A stretch of DNA of 64,000 nt from Mesomycoplasma ovipneumoniae (GTDB lineage Bacteria > Bacillota_I > Bacilli_A > Mycoplasmatales > Metamycoplasmataceae). The stretch spans positions 859,501 to 923,500 of the forward strand of contig NZ_CP079199.1 in NCBI RefSeq assembly GCF_024758565.1, in the 5' to 3' direction. Below, piece after piece: positions 47,244-59,547 of the stretch. Below the pieces are notes generated by a model. The model was given only the letters and a program-made list of their open reading frames with translations. It was not told where the DNA came from and did not search any database. The number at the start of each line of letters is the position of its first letter. The first letter of the stretch is position 1. Both the position numbers and the translations under genes were made by a program.

Positions 47244-48101
47244 TTATGAATGGCAATTGATATCATGTTGTCCACGAATTTCAAAATGCTCATCAACAAT
47301 TCCGCTCTCAATTTCTTCAATGGTAAATGTAGTATGATGAATGTGTTTTAAATTGTGTAAATCAACAGGAATTTCCATTTCGTGAACAATGTTTAATTGA
47401 CTTGCTTGAACTTGTTCAGCATTAATCATTTCAATCTGTCTTGCAATATCAAGATTTTCTTCTAAATTAACAACAGGTTCTGGTTCTATTTCTATTTGTG
47501 GCTCAACATAAACTGGTTCAGCTGGTGCTTCGTAGTAAGTTGTCTCAAAAACTGGTTCTGGCTCAACATAAATTTCTGGCTCTTCAAAAACAGGTTCTGG
47601 TTCTACATATTCCTCAGTTGTTTGAACTTGTAAGTCTAATGGTTCTTCAAAAACAGGTTCTGCTTCAATTGGTGCCACGGTTACTGGTTGTGGTTGTTCA
47701 ACTGGAGGATTGTCAAATTCGTTTTCTAGTTCAGGGTTATCTTCAACTTCTGTTCCTCAATGGAAAATTTTAACACCTTTTCCATCTCTAAGATCAGCGG
47801 TGAAAATCATAATTAAAGTGATTATGTTTCAAAGTGCAGAAAGGCCAAGAATTACACCACCTGTGATTGTTAAAATTTGGACATCTCTTGCAATTTCGTC
47901 TTGGGCTGTTGATCCTAAATACATCATTTGCGAAATGAAAATCATTAAAAGACCAACGAGAGTAAATGTAAATCTAATAATTGCTAGACTTATTCTACCC
48001 AAATACCAAAAACCAAATCCAAACAAACCAAGAAAAAGCTCATTATAAAATGCGTCGCTTTGCAATAAGCCATCTTTCCTTTTTTTGTCTAAATATGCCA
48101 T
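47244..48101 (-). CDS. TM2-like membrane protein with Pro/Glu-rich tail, 285 aa
   Basis: Residues about 20-115 contain membrane helices, with 'ELFLGLFGFGFWYLGRISLA' resembling the TM2 domain (FLGxxGxxxFYLGR). The rest is a low-complexity tail with repeated EPVFEEP/YVEPEP units, then a His-containing end (NLKHIHHTTF). The tail is probably exposed and varies by in-frame repeat changes. Function unknown. It is 33 bases from trmB on the same strand. Confidence 0.75.
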
Positions 48102-48240
48102 TTTTACTCCTTTTTTTAAAAAATTAGGTATTTTTATATTTCTTGAAAGAATCTAAAAATTAATTTTATCTATCGATTTAAAATTATACATGAAAATAAA
48201 AAAAAGCAATAAAAAAATAAATTTTTTTTAATAAACTATC

Positions 48241-49182
48241 TTATTTTTTCTGAAAATCGACTAGAGTATAATATAAAACATTTCCACCAAGATTTTCTTC
48301 AAAAATTAGTTTTTCCACAAGTTGCACGCTAACACCTTCAACGCCGCTTCTGTAGTTTGAAATAATTCTTGCATATTCTTGTAGTGGGAATTTTTCAGTT
48401 TTTTGACCTATAAATTTAGGGTAAATTTGAATTCACGGACTTAAAGTGGTTTCTAAACTAAGTATTTTTTGGTCTTTAAGTTGTTTTTTAATAGTTAAAT
48501 TAAAAATAAAATTATCCTGATTTAGAAGAAACACTTGATAATTTTTGGTTTCAATATTTGTCTCTGGATCAATTTCAGTAGGTGATTTTACAATTGCAAT
48601 GTCAATAAATTTATTTGAACTAGGTTGATAAAAACTATTTTTTAAAGCTTCATTTCTTAGGCCGATATTTAGTTCATCATTTTGTTGCTGAAATTGGTCG
48701 ATATTTGCTAGACCGCGAACAAAAACAGCAGAATTCAAATTTTTTAAAAGTCAAAGTCAATTGTTTTCAAACAATTCATTAATACTAAATTTAGCTTTTT
48801 CAAACAAAACAGGGTTGGAAGAACCCCTTCCAAAACCACTAATTATTGTATCACTTGGTGAGTTGTTTATTGAGTTATAAAAGCTTAAATTAAAGATTAA
48901 ATCGTTCAAATAGTTTTCAGAATTAATTGTTAAAATTCGGTTTATTAGTTGCTCTTTTGAATCACTATCTTCATAAATTTTATCTAAAAGCTGATTGATG
49001 ATACTATTTTCTAAAAAAGGTTGGGCTTTTTCCGGGCTAGAGATATCATTTGTTGCAAATTTTTCGTATTTAGTTTGATAATTAATTTGCTGATTAGACG
49101 CTTGAGTGCAACTAGCTAAAAAACCAACTGATAAAAATGTTAATAAATTAACAGAAAATACTAATTTTTTATTTTTTTTCAT
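48241..49182 (-). CDS. Lipoprotein, 313 aa
   Basis: Signal peptide with lipobox 'GFLASC' (Cys25). No recognised domain. The body resembles the first part of the lipoprotein encoded just upstream (both have a W-L-x-L-L-(K/E)-N motif about 150 residues in), so the two may be distant relatives. Its start overlaps the end of the upstream gene by 14 bases. It forms part of a four-gene unit with the ABC pair. Confidence 0.8.
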
Positions 49183-51226
49183 CTTTTTCCTTAAAAAACA
49201 TTTGCGCAGGCAAATTATAACGGAATTTTTTTACAAAATCATTTTCAAAATCACGATAAGCTTCCTGAGAAGCATGATAAAGTGCTTGGTGGAAAATTTC
49301 GGTAAGAACTTTGGCCGAAATTTTATTTTTTGTTTTAGGAAAATGATATACAAAAGGATTTAGACTTACTTTTGGTTCTGAAGTTGAATAATCAACTCTT
49401 AAATTTATTAATGTATTTTGTTTTAATATATAAAGATCTTTATAATTGCTTACAAATCTTGATGTGTCTCCTTCAGAAATTGACTCAAGAAATTTATTTG
49501 CATAATAAAAAGGTTCTGTAAGATCTTCTTGGTCTTTAACAAGTTGCTTAAATTCGTCACTATGGGCAACTTTTAGGTTACCGTTTTCATCAAATTGATC
49601 GGGAAATGAGTATCATTTATAAAAATCAAGTCTAAGTTTGTCAAGTCTTTCGAGAATAAAAAGTCAATTTGTTTCAACAAAACTCTTATATTCTTGAATT
49701 GCGCTCTCAAAATCTGGATTAGTATTAGTTAATTTTTCTTGAATATTTTTTCATTGAGATTCTAATTTTTCAATGTTTTCTTTTGCATAGTAAGAATTGA
49801 AAAATTGAACTTTTTTGTTTTCATTGTTTTGTCAAATAGTTTGAAAAATATATTCAAAAACACGGCGATTATTGAATTCCTCAGGCGTTTCATTTTTTAT
49901 CTTAATATCAAGTTTTTCGTCAATAAATTTAGAATAATCACCTAAAAAAGGCGAATCTTTTTCGGGTAATTGTTCAGATTTAGTGCTAATATCACTACCT
50001 TTTTCCAAATCTATTGAATATAAACTGTATTTATGAAATTTATAAGGAGAGTTAAAAGTAGAAATATCAGTGGTGATGTTTGAGAAAAAATTAGCCGCAG
50101 TTAGATCATTTTTTTCATTAAAAATTTGATTTTTTACAGTGTTTTCGAGATTTGAGAGATCTTGGTTATATTTTTTTTCAAGTTCAGCAAGTTCTAAACT
50201 AGGATCTTGATTTTGATCACCAGGTAGGTCTTGAAAATTTGTGACACTAACGTCTTGAAAATTTGTGGCACTAACGTTTCGTCTGGTTCTTCCAAATGCT
50301 CGACGATTGGTACTTTCTAGGAAAGCTTTTTGCTCAGGCGTGCAAAATTGTAAATTTTCAGCACTACAAAAATTTTCTTCGTCCTCTTCATCTTCAGAAC
50401 CAAGATCTGATTGTTGGCTTTGACTTTTAAATCTAGCAATTTGTTCTTCTAATTCGGCCTTTTTTTCTTCAAAAGCATCGGTTAGATTTTCTCGTGCGCT
50501 TTCGAGTTTATCCTTAAAATACTTTTGTTCTTCAGTTTTTACTCAATTTTCGATTGCATTAGCAAAAGAAAAATTATCAGCAATTTGATCTTCAAGCACA
50601 AACATATTAAAGTCAAGTTTTGTTTTTAATTCATTATTAGTTTCAAAAGCAGTAAATCTGATAAATTTATTTTTGTCAAAAATCAAATAATAAACACTAT
50701 TTTTATCAAATTGATCAGCTTCTCTATCAATTTTAACAAAATCAAAATTTTTATTTGAAATTCTGATTTTGTTATCTTTTAGCAAATTTATTTTTTCTTC
50801 ATCGGCATTTTTAACAAAGCGACCTGTATAAGGATTGAAAATAAAAGATAATTTGTCAATATTTTCTAGTAAAAATAGTCAATTTTTTGATAAATATGAA
50901 TGAATTGTAAATCGGGAATTTTGGCGTGTTTCTCTATATTCATCTCTTGACATATTAAAATAAGGTCTTGAAAAAATAAGAGAATATTTTAATTCGCTAG
51001 TTAATGTTGGTAAATTTAGATTAACTTGGTTTGAAATATAGTCTTGTTTTTGAAGTTCGTTAGTAGAAAAAACTGAATTGACAAATTCTTGAAATTTGGC
51101 ATTTGTAAGCAAAGATTTGTTCTCGGGTTTTGGTTGAGATTCATAAAAATTATAAATTCCGCTGCAAGAAATAAAGAAAAAAGACGTTGGTAATGTAGCT
51201 AAAATTAGTAATTTTTTCTTTAACAT
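49169..51226 (-). CDS. Large lipoprotein, 685 aa
   Basis: Signal peptide with lipobox 'FFISC' (Cys21). A long, mostly helical extracellular body includes an acidic stretch (DLGSEDEEDEEN) and two 'TNFQD' repeats from a 24-bp tandem duplication. No family recognised. TAATG overlap with the ABC ATPase upstream and a 14-base overlap with the lipoprotein downstream show one transcript. It may act as an extracellular part of the exporter (inference). Confidence 0.8.
50230..50277 (-). repeat. 24-bp tandem duplication in the large lipoprotein
   Basis: Two units (50230-50253, 50254-50277) differ by one base and encode a repeated eight-residue segment containing TNFQD. In frame, so likely size-variable. 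Confidence 0.9.
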
Positions 51227-51942
51227 TATTTAGTAGTCCCCGTTTTTAATATATATTTTTGGTACATTTTTTGCAAATTTTCCGTTTTTTGACCACAATA
51301 GTAAATTTGTCCCTTATTTATTAGTGTTAAACTATCAATCAAAGAATCAATTTCTTGCAAATTATGACTTGAAAGGAAAATTGTTTTTCCTTGTTTGTGT
51401 AAAATTTTAATAATTGCTAAAAATTCAGCCCGCGCTGAAGGGTCTAAGTTTGAAAAAGGTTCGTCAAATATTATTAGTTCTGGATCATGAATTAAAGACT
51501 GAACAAGCATAATTTTTCGCTTTTGACCTGAAGAAAAGTTAAATGGCTTTAATTTTGCTAAATCTTCAATTTTTAACAGTTTTAAATAATAATCAATTTT
51601 TTCCTTTACTAACTTAGAGTTCATTTTTGACATTAGTCCAAATTCATACAAAAATTCGTATGAATTTAGTTCGGGAGGAAAAATTGAATTTTCCGGAACA
51701 TAACCAATAAATTTTTTTGCTTCTGGCAATTTATTTGAAAAATTATTAATAAGAATTGTTCCTGAAAAATTTTGGTATGCATCGACAATACACTTAATAA
51801 CAGTTGTTTTTCCAGCTCCGTTTTCACCAATAAAGGCATGAATTGTGTTTTTTTTGACCTTAAAAGTGACATTTTTTGCACCTTTTTCGGATTTAGGATA
51901 GATTTTTGTTAAATTTTTAACATCCAAAGCTCAATTTGACAT
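51226..51942 (-). CDS. ABC transporter ATP-binding protein, 238 aa
   Basis: Walker A 'GENGAGKTT' (39-47), signature 'NFSSGQKRKI', Walker B 'LIIFDEPFSNLD' and switch 'LSSHN'. It belongs to the Nod/ABC-2-type exporter ATPases by its short form. The true start is ATG at 51942 (MSNWALDVKN, with a TGA-Trp as fourth codon). AAAGGA lies upstream. It overlaps the permease gene by one base (TAATG). Powers the permease encoded just before it. Confidence 0.92.
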
Positions 51943-53717
51943 TATTTATAATCCTTTCTAGTATAAATTCGAAAGATAAAATAAACTAAAATTATTGAAA
52001 TAAATGCTCAAATTAGCGGGTAAAAATTTTTGATTACAACGTGATGATTAGATTTTATTTCCATAATTTGTAAAACTGGTTGGAATAAAAAGTTGTTGCT
52101 TTTTGCTAAATTAAATCTTTTTATCACTTTGTTATCAACTAGTCTTTGTTCGGCGCTAAATGAAGAAAATCCGCCGATTTGATAATTTTGTTGGTCAATT
52201 TTGACAAAAAATGGAGCTGGATCAAAACTATTTTTGTCATTTTTTAATAAATTATCAAGAACAAAGCTATTTTGTTTATTAAAATAAAGTCAATAAATCA
52301 ATGAGGTAGCCAAATATATTTTTCTTTGAACTTGGTTTTCAATTTGTGTTATGTCAGGATTTTTCGCAAGAACAACAGTTTGTTCATCAACTAAATCTAA
52401 AAGTTCTTTATCAGTTGAAATTGCCGCAGAAATTTTTTCAAGAATATCTTTTTGGGTATTTTCTTCTGTAAAGCTTTCAAAAAATGTGCGCGCGTATTTG
52501 TCAAAAACCTTAGATGAAACAACTTCTTTTATTAAATTTCACTTTAATTTACCAACAAGATCAGATGTAAGCCCAAAAGTTTGTGAGTCTTGTGGAAGTA
52601 TTTTTTCAAAATTGGAAGCATCTTCATTAGCATAAATTATTTCTCGATTTTCAAGATCCTCAAAATGCGAATCATTTTTAAGAGCCCCAGGAACTAAAAT
52701 TACCTCTTGATTATTTGAAAGTTTGTATCTTTGTAGACTTGGGACTGTTGAGAGAAGATAATTTTTTTCTTTTGATTCTAAATTGTTTGAATAAATGTAA
52801 TTTTTCAGAAAACTATCCTGATTTCCGGCAGCATTTTCAATTGCATCACGGTCTTTTGGTTCAAAGATATTAATTAATTGATAAGGAATTAATAAATAAG
52901 AAGCTACTTGCCAGATTTGGGCTGCAGCTGAAGAATCATTTCATGCTTGTTGAATATAATTTATTTGTCGATCGGTAAAATTAGGGTTGTCAACTTGTTT
53001 TGGAATTATAAAAAAACGATCTTGTTTATCATTTAGGTAAAATTTTTCGACATCAGCAATTGTATTTGAATCATAACCTTTATGTTCTAAATTAAGAATT
53101 TCAGCAAATCTGTTAATGCTTGAAGTTGAATTAAAAGCTGTTGTTGAACCAATTAAAATAAAAGGTGAAAACGAAAAAATAGCGATAGCAAGCGATGATT
53201 TTGAACTAAATTTGTGACTAACAATTACTGTAATTCCACCAAAAATAATAAATGAAAAAAATGGCGATAAAAAACCAAATAATAAAGGAGAGTTAACTTG
53301 GTCAAAGAATGAATAATTAATTAAATAAAATCCTATTAATAAAATGTCAATAAAAACTGACCAAATAAGTCCAAAAAATGTTAAAAACAAGATTTTTGTC
53401 GCAATAAAATATTGACGAGAATATGGTTTTGTGAAAGTTATTATATCAAGACTTTGAGTTGCTAAATCTTTAAAAATAGATAAAAACATATAGGATGATA
53501 TAATTATCGTTAATGAAAGATTTATAAAAAGGGTTATAAATGAAAAAAGACTAAAATTTGTCTCAGTTGCGTAAAATTTTGTAATTAAGGACAACATTAC
53601 TGTTGTTAAAAAAGAAAGAATTATAAAAACATATACTGCTTTCTTTTTAAAACTTAATTTAAATAAAAATTTAAAATATTGATTTGATCTAAAAATGTTT
53701 GTTCTGACTTGTAGCAA
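51942..53717 (-). CDS. ABC-2-type permease with large extracellular domain, 591 aa
   Basis: About five membrane helices in the first 200 residues, a long soluble region (about 210-550), and a final helix (FYPLIWAFISIILVYFIF). This fits an ABC-2 exporter with a large inserted outer domain. Start is TTG at 53717, 8 bases after AGAAGAGG; no ATG is suitably placed. It is the first gene of the unit permease, ATPase, two lipoproteins. Substrate unknown. Confidence 0.8.
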
Positions 53718-53860
53718 AACGAACCTCTTCTACTTTTCTACTAATTTATTGTATAATAAAATAGTGAAAATTTAAAATTAGAGTCTAAGCTCGACTGTGT
53801 TAAATATTAAAATATTATACCACAAACTAATAAAAAATATTTTTTACAAAAGGATAAAAT

Positions 53861-54775
53861 ATGATTATAGCACTTATCGGAGTGACAAACACTAGCGTAA
53901 ATTTAATTTATAACTTGGTTTTGGCAAAAACAAATGTTGATTTTTTACTAATTGACGAAAATTTTATAAAGACAAATCAAATTATTAAGGAATTAAATCT
54001 AATAATAAAACACGGCGGATACAAAAATAAAATATTTTTGGAAGATTATGCGTCCCTGGAAAAAGCCAATATTTTGATAATTGATCCAAATCAAAATTTA
54101 GTTCCTGGAATGAGTCTGGTTGATCTTGCGCTTGAAAATTCAGAAAAAATTTATAAAATTGGTTATTTAGTTCGACACTCTAATTTTAACGGAATTGCTT
54201 TTGTCTTAGGTTATAACAATTCAATTTTATGTAAAATTTTTAGTTTTGCTAGCGGGCTTATTGGCAAAAAAGTATTTGGAATTGGTCCTAATTTAGAAAA
54301 CATGCATGCAAATTTATTTCTTAATGGTTTAAATTTAAACATTGCAAAAGATAATGATTTTTTAGTATTAGGCGATCATGGCCATTCATTTTTGATTGAT
54401 TCCAATATTGAAAAAAACGACACTAACATTGATAAAATCAGCAAAATTGATGATTATGTCAGCCAAACAAACGCTGAAATAATCGAAAATTTAATAAGAA
54501 AGACGCCACACAGCCGACTTCTAGGACTAATTATGTCCAAAATTTTGCTTGATATTTTAAATAAGAGTCAAAATTTTCACCTTTTAAATTGCTGAGTTGA
54601 ATCTTTTTATAATATTAGAGATGATTTTTTTTCTCTGCCTGTAAAAATCGATATTTTTGGACAAGTTAAAATAAAAGATATTAAATTAACTCAAGCAGAC
54701 CGCGAAAAATTAGTTAAATTTATTTGGGAAAAAAATAAACTTTTAGACTTAACTAATAAGTATTTGAGTCAATAA
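53861..54775 (+). CDS. Divergent lactate/malate dehydrogenase-like protein, 304 aa
   Basis: The LDH/MDH fold is suggested by length, an N-terminal Rossmann strand (MIIALIGVTNTSVNLIYNLV) and the active-site block 'GDHGHS' (His173). However the nucleotide loop lacks GxGxxG ('GVTNTS'). The region that should hold the Asp/Arg pair ('LDxxRFR' in LDH) reads 'GIGPNLENMHANL', so the substrate-binding Arg is missing. It is probably a paralogue with altered or lost activity. An ordinary ldh should exist elsewhere in the genome. Confidence 0.7.
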
Positions 54776-54808
54776 TATTTATTTATTTGCATTTTAGGCA
54801 AAATATTT

Positions 54809-54814
54809 TATAAT
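54809..54814 (+). promoter_or_regulatory. -10 box of ptsI
   Basis: TATAAT with a spacer after TTGCAT, followed by AACAGGAGG just before the ATG at 54847. It shows that ptsI has its own promoter. Confidence 0.75.
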
Positions 54815-54846
54815 TTAATTAACTTTTTTAAAACAGGAGGTCTATA

Positions 54847-56583
54847 ATGTCAAAATTTCACTCATATAAATTTAAAGGAATTGGCGCTTCTAGCGGAATA
54901 TCAATAGCAAAAGTTTTTAAACTTACTGAACAAAAAATTGAAATTAGTGATGCAAAAATAACTGATATTGATGCTGAAATCAAAATTTTTCAAGACGGAG
55001 TGCAAAAATCTGTCGAACAAATTGAAAAAATTAAAAAATTAGCAACTAAACTTGCTGAAGAAGAACTTGAAATTCTTGATGCTCATATTTTAATTGCAAC
55101 TGATCCGGTTTTGGAAGATGACACAATAAATATGATAAAAAGTGGATATTCAGCTGCATATTCCCTAAAAGAAACAGCAAAAAATCATACTAATTTTTTA
55201 CTTGAAACTGGTGATGAATATTTAATGGGTAGAGCCATTGATATTAAAGATGCTTCACAAAGAATAATAAAAAACATCCTAAATTTGGAAATAATTGATC
55301 TTAGCGCAATTGATGAAGATGTAATTATTGTTGCTGATGATTTAAAACCTTCTGACACCGCGCAATTAAATGAATATGTTAAAGGTTTTGCGACAAATAT
55401 TGGTTCAAAAACATCTCACTCTGCAATAATGGCACGAAGCTTGGAAATTCCGGCAATTTTAGGAATTGGTGATATTCTTGAAAAAGTTGAGCATGGTGAT
55501 ATTTTAGCAATTAATGGTGATCTCGGACAAGGAATTCTTAACCCAAACGAAAGTGAAATTAAAGAATTTGAAATTTTAAAACAAGAATACGAAAATGAAA
55601 AAGCAAAACTCCAAGACTATTTAAATAAAGAATCAAAAAGTGCTGACGGAAAAAAAGTTGTAATTGCTGCAAATATTGGTTCAGTTGATGATTCACATGC
55701 TGCAAAAAAAGTAAATGCTGATGAAATTGGTCTTTTCCGCTCTGAATTTTTATATATGGACAACCAAAATTGGCCAACTGAGGATGAACAGTTTTTCAGC
55801 TATAAAAGTGTACTTGAAACACAAAATCCTAAAAAAGTTGTTGTCAGAACGCTTGATATAGGTGGTGATAAAACCTTAAAATACTTTGATTTTGCAAAAG
55901 AAATGAACCCTTTTTTAGGATATCGGGCAATTCGTTTGTCACTTGATAAAACCGATATTTTTAAAACTCAACTTCGGGCATTAGTTCGGGCATCTGAATT
56001 TGGAAATTTAGCAATTATGTTTCCAATGGTTGCAACTCTTGATGAATTTTTTGCAGCAAAAGCTATTTTTGAGCAAGTTTATCAAGAAGTTAGTCAAGAA
56101 AATCCGAAAGTTGCAAAACGTGAAGATATAAAAATTGGTATTATGATTGAAATTCCAATTTCAGCAATTCATGCTGATCAATTTGCAAAATATGTTGACT
56201 TTTTCTCAATAGGAACTAACGATTTAATTCAATATTCCTTTGCTGCTGATCGAATGAATGAAAAAGTTGCCTATTTATACCAAACTTTAAATCCTGGACT
56301 TTTAAAATTAATCAAAATGACAATTGATGCAGCTCATAAACACGAAAAATGAGTTGGAATGTGTGGTGAAATGGCCGGTGATATCAATGCTGTTCCACTT
56401 TTATTAGGTCTTGGTCTTGATGAATTTTCAGTTTCAACAAGTAGCGTTTTAAAAGTAAAGAAACTAATTTCTGAACTAAATTACGAACAAATGGTTAAAA
56501 TTGCAAATGAAGCATTGCAATTTGATACCGAAAGTGAAGTAGTAAAATATCTTGAATCTTTAGATTTAATAAGACATAAATAA
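54847..56583 (+). CDS. ptsI: PTS Enzyme I, 578 aa
   Basis: Active-site His191 in '[13 protein letters not shown]', PEP-binding '[12 protein letters not shown]', and 'GMCGEMAGD' with the catalytic Cys506. Takes phosphate from PEP and passes it to HPr, feeding all PTS transporters, including the Ula system at 29-31 kb. Length is normal. HPr is not in this window. Its last 59 bases and terminator are part of the 112-bp duplication around element copy D. Confidence 0.96.
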
Positions 56584-56636
56584 TTTCTAATATTATTCAA
56601 TCAAAATAAAAAGGTGAAATTTCACCTTTTTATTTT
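56525..56636 (+). repeat. 112-bp direct repeat, left copy (ptsI tail and terminator)
   Basis: Ends exactly at the terminal repeat of element D. The right copy 57345-57456 begins exactly after the other end. Both are 112 bases with fewer than ten differences and no gap. It includes the ptsI terminator AAAAAGGTGAAA / TTTCACCTTTTT. Confidence 0.9.
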
Positions 56637-57344
56637 CCTGAGTTTCCCAGTTTGATGCGATAATCTTAAAAAAGTTCCCGGCACTTTTTTAACTTTTTTG
56701 ACAAACTCAGGAAAAATAACTATCAAAGCAAAAACACTAAATTTTAAATCTAACACTCAGAAAAGAAAAATGTACTTATTAATCAAATAAAGCAAACTAA
56801 AAAAGCTATAATTTTGACTTAAAAAGCAAAATTATGAAATTTTTAAACTACTTTTTTAGTTTAAAACACAGGCAAAATCAATTTATGGATAAAACAACAA
56901 AAATCATAAAAAATACAACTACTATTTAAACTCAATGTAAATAGAAAACTCGTTTTTACCTACATTGAGCCTAAAAAAATATATGAAGTTTTGAAAGAAC
57001 AATAATTAAAAGCCCTAATTTGTAGATTTCTAAACGGTCAAATTTAAGGCATTCCATCATATTTAAAAATATAATGGATAATTCATGCTGTCTGATTTTT
57101 TTATGATAAAAACATAACTAATTCCTCCCTAATTCAATATCAAAATTTATTAATTTATTCTTAGTGAGAATTATTATAACATAATTTTATTTTTGACCAA
57201 GCATTTTTTTTTTTTTTTTCAAAAGGTTAATTTCAAAATAACAAAAATTAACATTTTAGCGTCAAAAAACCCGGATTTACGGTATTTTTGCATATTTATA
57301 TTCACTAAAAAGTGAATTTTTGCCATCAAACCGGCAAACTCAGG
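56637..57344 (-). mobile_element. TIR element copy D (complete, 708 bp)
   Basis: Ends: CCTGAGTTTCCCAGTTTGAT at 56637 and the inverse of CCTGAGTTTGCCGGTTTGAT at 57344. On the minus strand: A16 (57204-57219), promoter, GGGAGG, mini-ORF ATG TTT TTA TCA TAA (57115-57101), hairpins A and B, and hairpin C (56931-56969). It carries no transposase. Flanked by the 112-bp direct repeat. This is the only copy with both ends intact and no insertion, so it is the best reference for the family. Confidence 0.85.
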
Positions 57345-57456
57345 ATACCAAAACTGAAGTAGTAAAATATCTTGAATATTTAGATTTAATAAGACATAAA
57401 TAATTCCCAATATTATTTAATTAAAATAAAAAGGTGAAATTTCACCTTTTTATTTT
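57345..57456 (+). repeat. 112-bp direct repeat, right copy
   Basis: A second copy of the last 19 codons of ptsI plus the hairpin, now serving as terminator for the minus-strand membrane gene at 57496. It has no start or promoter and is not a gene. It carries a few substitutions, so the duplication is old. Confidence 0.9.
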
Positions 57457-57495
57457 AATTTTAAAAAAAATTTTTGTCTTATGTATTACAAAAAA

Positions 57496-57966
57496 TTAGT
57501 CAAGAGAATCTTCAATAATTTCTTTTTCTGACTTTGAAATAAATGATCTAAGCATAATAAGATAAATTATATTAATTCAACCAAGAAAAATTGCGATAAT
57601 AGAAAGTACGAAAATTCCCTGAAACTTTGAAACAAGGTGAGGATTTTTTAGGTTCATTCGTCTTGGTAGATCATGTAATTTAAAAGGGGAAATAATTAAT
57701 AAAATTCAGTAAGCAAGTGATAATAAAAGATAAAAAACACTTGTTACAGTTCCAATCGTGGTTGGTACAAAAAGTGCTGTATAGAGAGCTCTTCCAGTAT
57801 CTCGTGGGTTGAAGGCAATATCACCTACAGCACCAGTAAATCCAGCAAAAAATACAATAATTACTATAGTCCCTAAAACAAATTTAATTAAACGAACAAT
57901 TAATAATTTATTTGCTCATGATTTAGTTGATTTTAATAATTGAGCGGCATCGTATTGATACGGCAT
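57496..57966 (-). CDS. Membrane protein, paralogue of 36836-37303, 156 aa
   Basis: Same N-terminal (AAQLLKSTKSWAN) and C-terminal (SEKEIIEDSLD) blocks as the paralogue, about four membrane helices. TCCTAGGAGG ribosome site. Divergent from nadE with a shared promoter region. Its place next to intact nadE indicates it is the original and the 36-kb gene the copy. No family recognised. Confidence 0.8.
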
Positions 57967-58031
57967 CTATATCCTCCTAGAAAAATTGTATATTTTATAT
58001 GAAATTTTATATTAAAAAATTATTTTTGTGC

Positions 58032-58037
58032 TATAAT
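58032..58037 (+). promoter_or_regulatory. -10 box of nadE
   Basis: TGCTATAAT 23 bases before the nadE ATG. The same region, slightly changed (ATGATTATAG on the minus strand), stands before the captured nadE fragment at 36.7 kb. Confidence 0.75.
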
Positions 58038-58059
58038 TATACAAGAAATTATTCTAATT

Positions 58060-58800
58060 ATGAAAAATAAAGAACAAACAAATAATTATATAAATTATAT
58101 TATAGAATGAATTCGCCAAGAAGTAAAAAAAGCAAATAAAAAAGGCGTGATTTTTGGTATTTCTGGTGGAGTTGACTCTGCACTTGTTGCGTTTTTAGGG
58201 AAAAAAGCTTTCCCTAATTCACATTTAGGTCTTATTATGCCGATTCGTGATATGAGCAGCGATAAAACTGATATTGACCAATTAGTCAAAAAATTTGAAA
58301 TTTCCACTAAGGAAATTAACTTAAGTTCAGCTTTTGAGAACTTAAAAGACTTGTTTAGTCTTAAAAACCAACTGGCAAATTACAATATCCAACCTCGCCT
58401 TCGGATGATTAGTTTATATGCTTTTGCCCAAGAATTGGACTATTTAGTTCTTGGAACTGATAATTTTTCCGAAATGTATCTTGGCTATTTTACAAAATAC
58501 GGTGATGGTGGCGTGGATTTATTGCCAATTGTTAATTTGACAAAAATGGAAGTTTATCAAATTAGTGCGCAAATTGGAATTCCCGAATCAATAATTCAAA
58601 AATCCCCAAGCGCAAATCTTTGAGATAACCAAAAAGATGAAGATGAATTAGGATTTACTTATAAAGATTTAGATCTATTTTTTACAGATCCAAATTTAGT
58701 TAGTGATCAAGTAAGAGAAAAAATTGAAAAATTACACAATTTAAGCGCCCACAAACGTAATCCAGTGCCAAGACCTGCAAAAAAATTAGGAGATTTTTAA
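58060..58800 (+). CDS. nadE: NAD synthetase, 246 aa
   Basis: PP-loop 'SGGVDSALVAF', 'LGTDNFSEMYLGYFTKYGDGG' (ammonia/NaAD site) and 'QKSPSANLW' define the ammonia-dependent NadE. Converts nicotinate adenine dinucleotide to NAD with ATP and ammonia. Its stop codon is followed at once by the yebC ATG, so the two are cotranscribed. Confidence 0.94.
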
Positions 58801-59529
58801 ATGGCTGGTCATTCAAAATGAGCTAACATAAAGCACCGAAAAGGTGCCCAAGACGCCCTAAAAGCAAAAATTTTTAACAAATTTTCCAAAGAAATTATGG
58901 TCTCAGTAGCAAAAGGCGGACCTGATCCTAATTCTAATCCAGCTTTAAGACTAATTATTTCTAAAGCACGGGCAAAATCAATGCCAAAAGCAAACATTGA
59001 AAAAGCAATTGCCAAGGGTCAAGGGGCAACTGGCGAAGGTCAAACTTTTAAAGAAATAATTTATTCTGGAACTTTATCAAACGGAATTAGTGTAATTGTC
59101 ACAATTTTGACTGATAATGTTAATCGATCAGTTTCTTCACTTCAAGCGCTTTTCCGCCGTGCAAATGGGCAAATTGGAAAACAAAACTCAATCCCTTATT
59201 TATTTGAACAAAAAGGTTATCTTGAAATTGACAAAACTGATCAATTAAATGGCGATGATCTTATGATGTTTGTTCTTGAAAATGGTGGTGATGATTTTCA
59301 AGAAGATGAAGAAAGTTACTTGATTTATTGTGAACCGCGGGCAATTCAGGACTTAAAATCAGCGATTGAAAACAATTTTAGTGTAAATTTTAGCGCTGTT
59401 GAAATTAGTTATTTCCCTAATTCTTGAGTTGAACTTAATCAAGAAAGTACTGAAAAAATACTAAATCAAATTGATAATTTTCTTGAAGATGATGATATTC
59501 AAAATGTTTATCACAATTTAAAAGTTTAG
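58801..59529 (+). CDS. yebC: YebC/TACO1-family protein, 242 aa
   Basis: Canonical start '[19 protein letters not shown]' and typical length. Members act in ribosome rescue at polyproline stretches or as DNA-binding regulators. The role here is not decided by sequence. ATG directly after the nadE stop. Confidence 0.94.
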
Positions 59530-59547
59530 AAAAAATTTTTTAAAATT

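Noticed and set aside
47498-47773. Plus-strand open frame opposite the TM2-like protein
   Set aside because: It mirrors the EPVFEEP repeat on the other strand; no ribosome site and biased composition.
57219-57410. Open frame on the minus strand across the end of element D
   Set aside because: It joins element and duplicated ptsI tail sequence and is not conserved in other copies.
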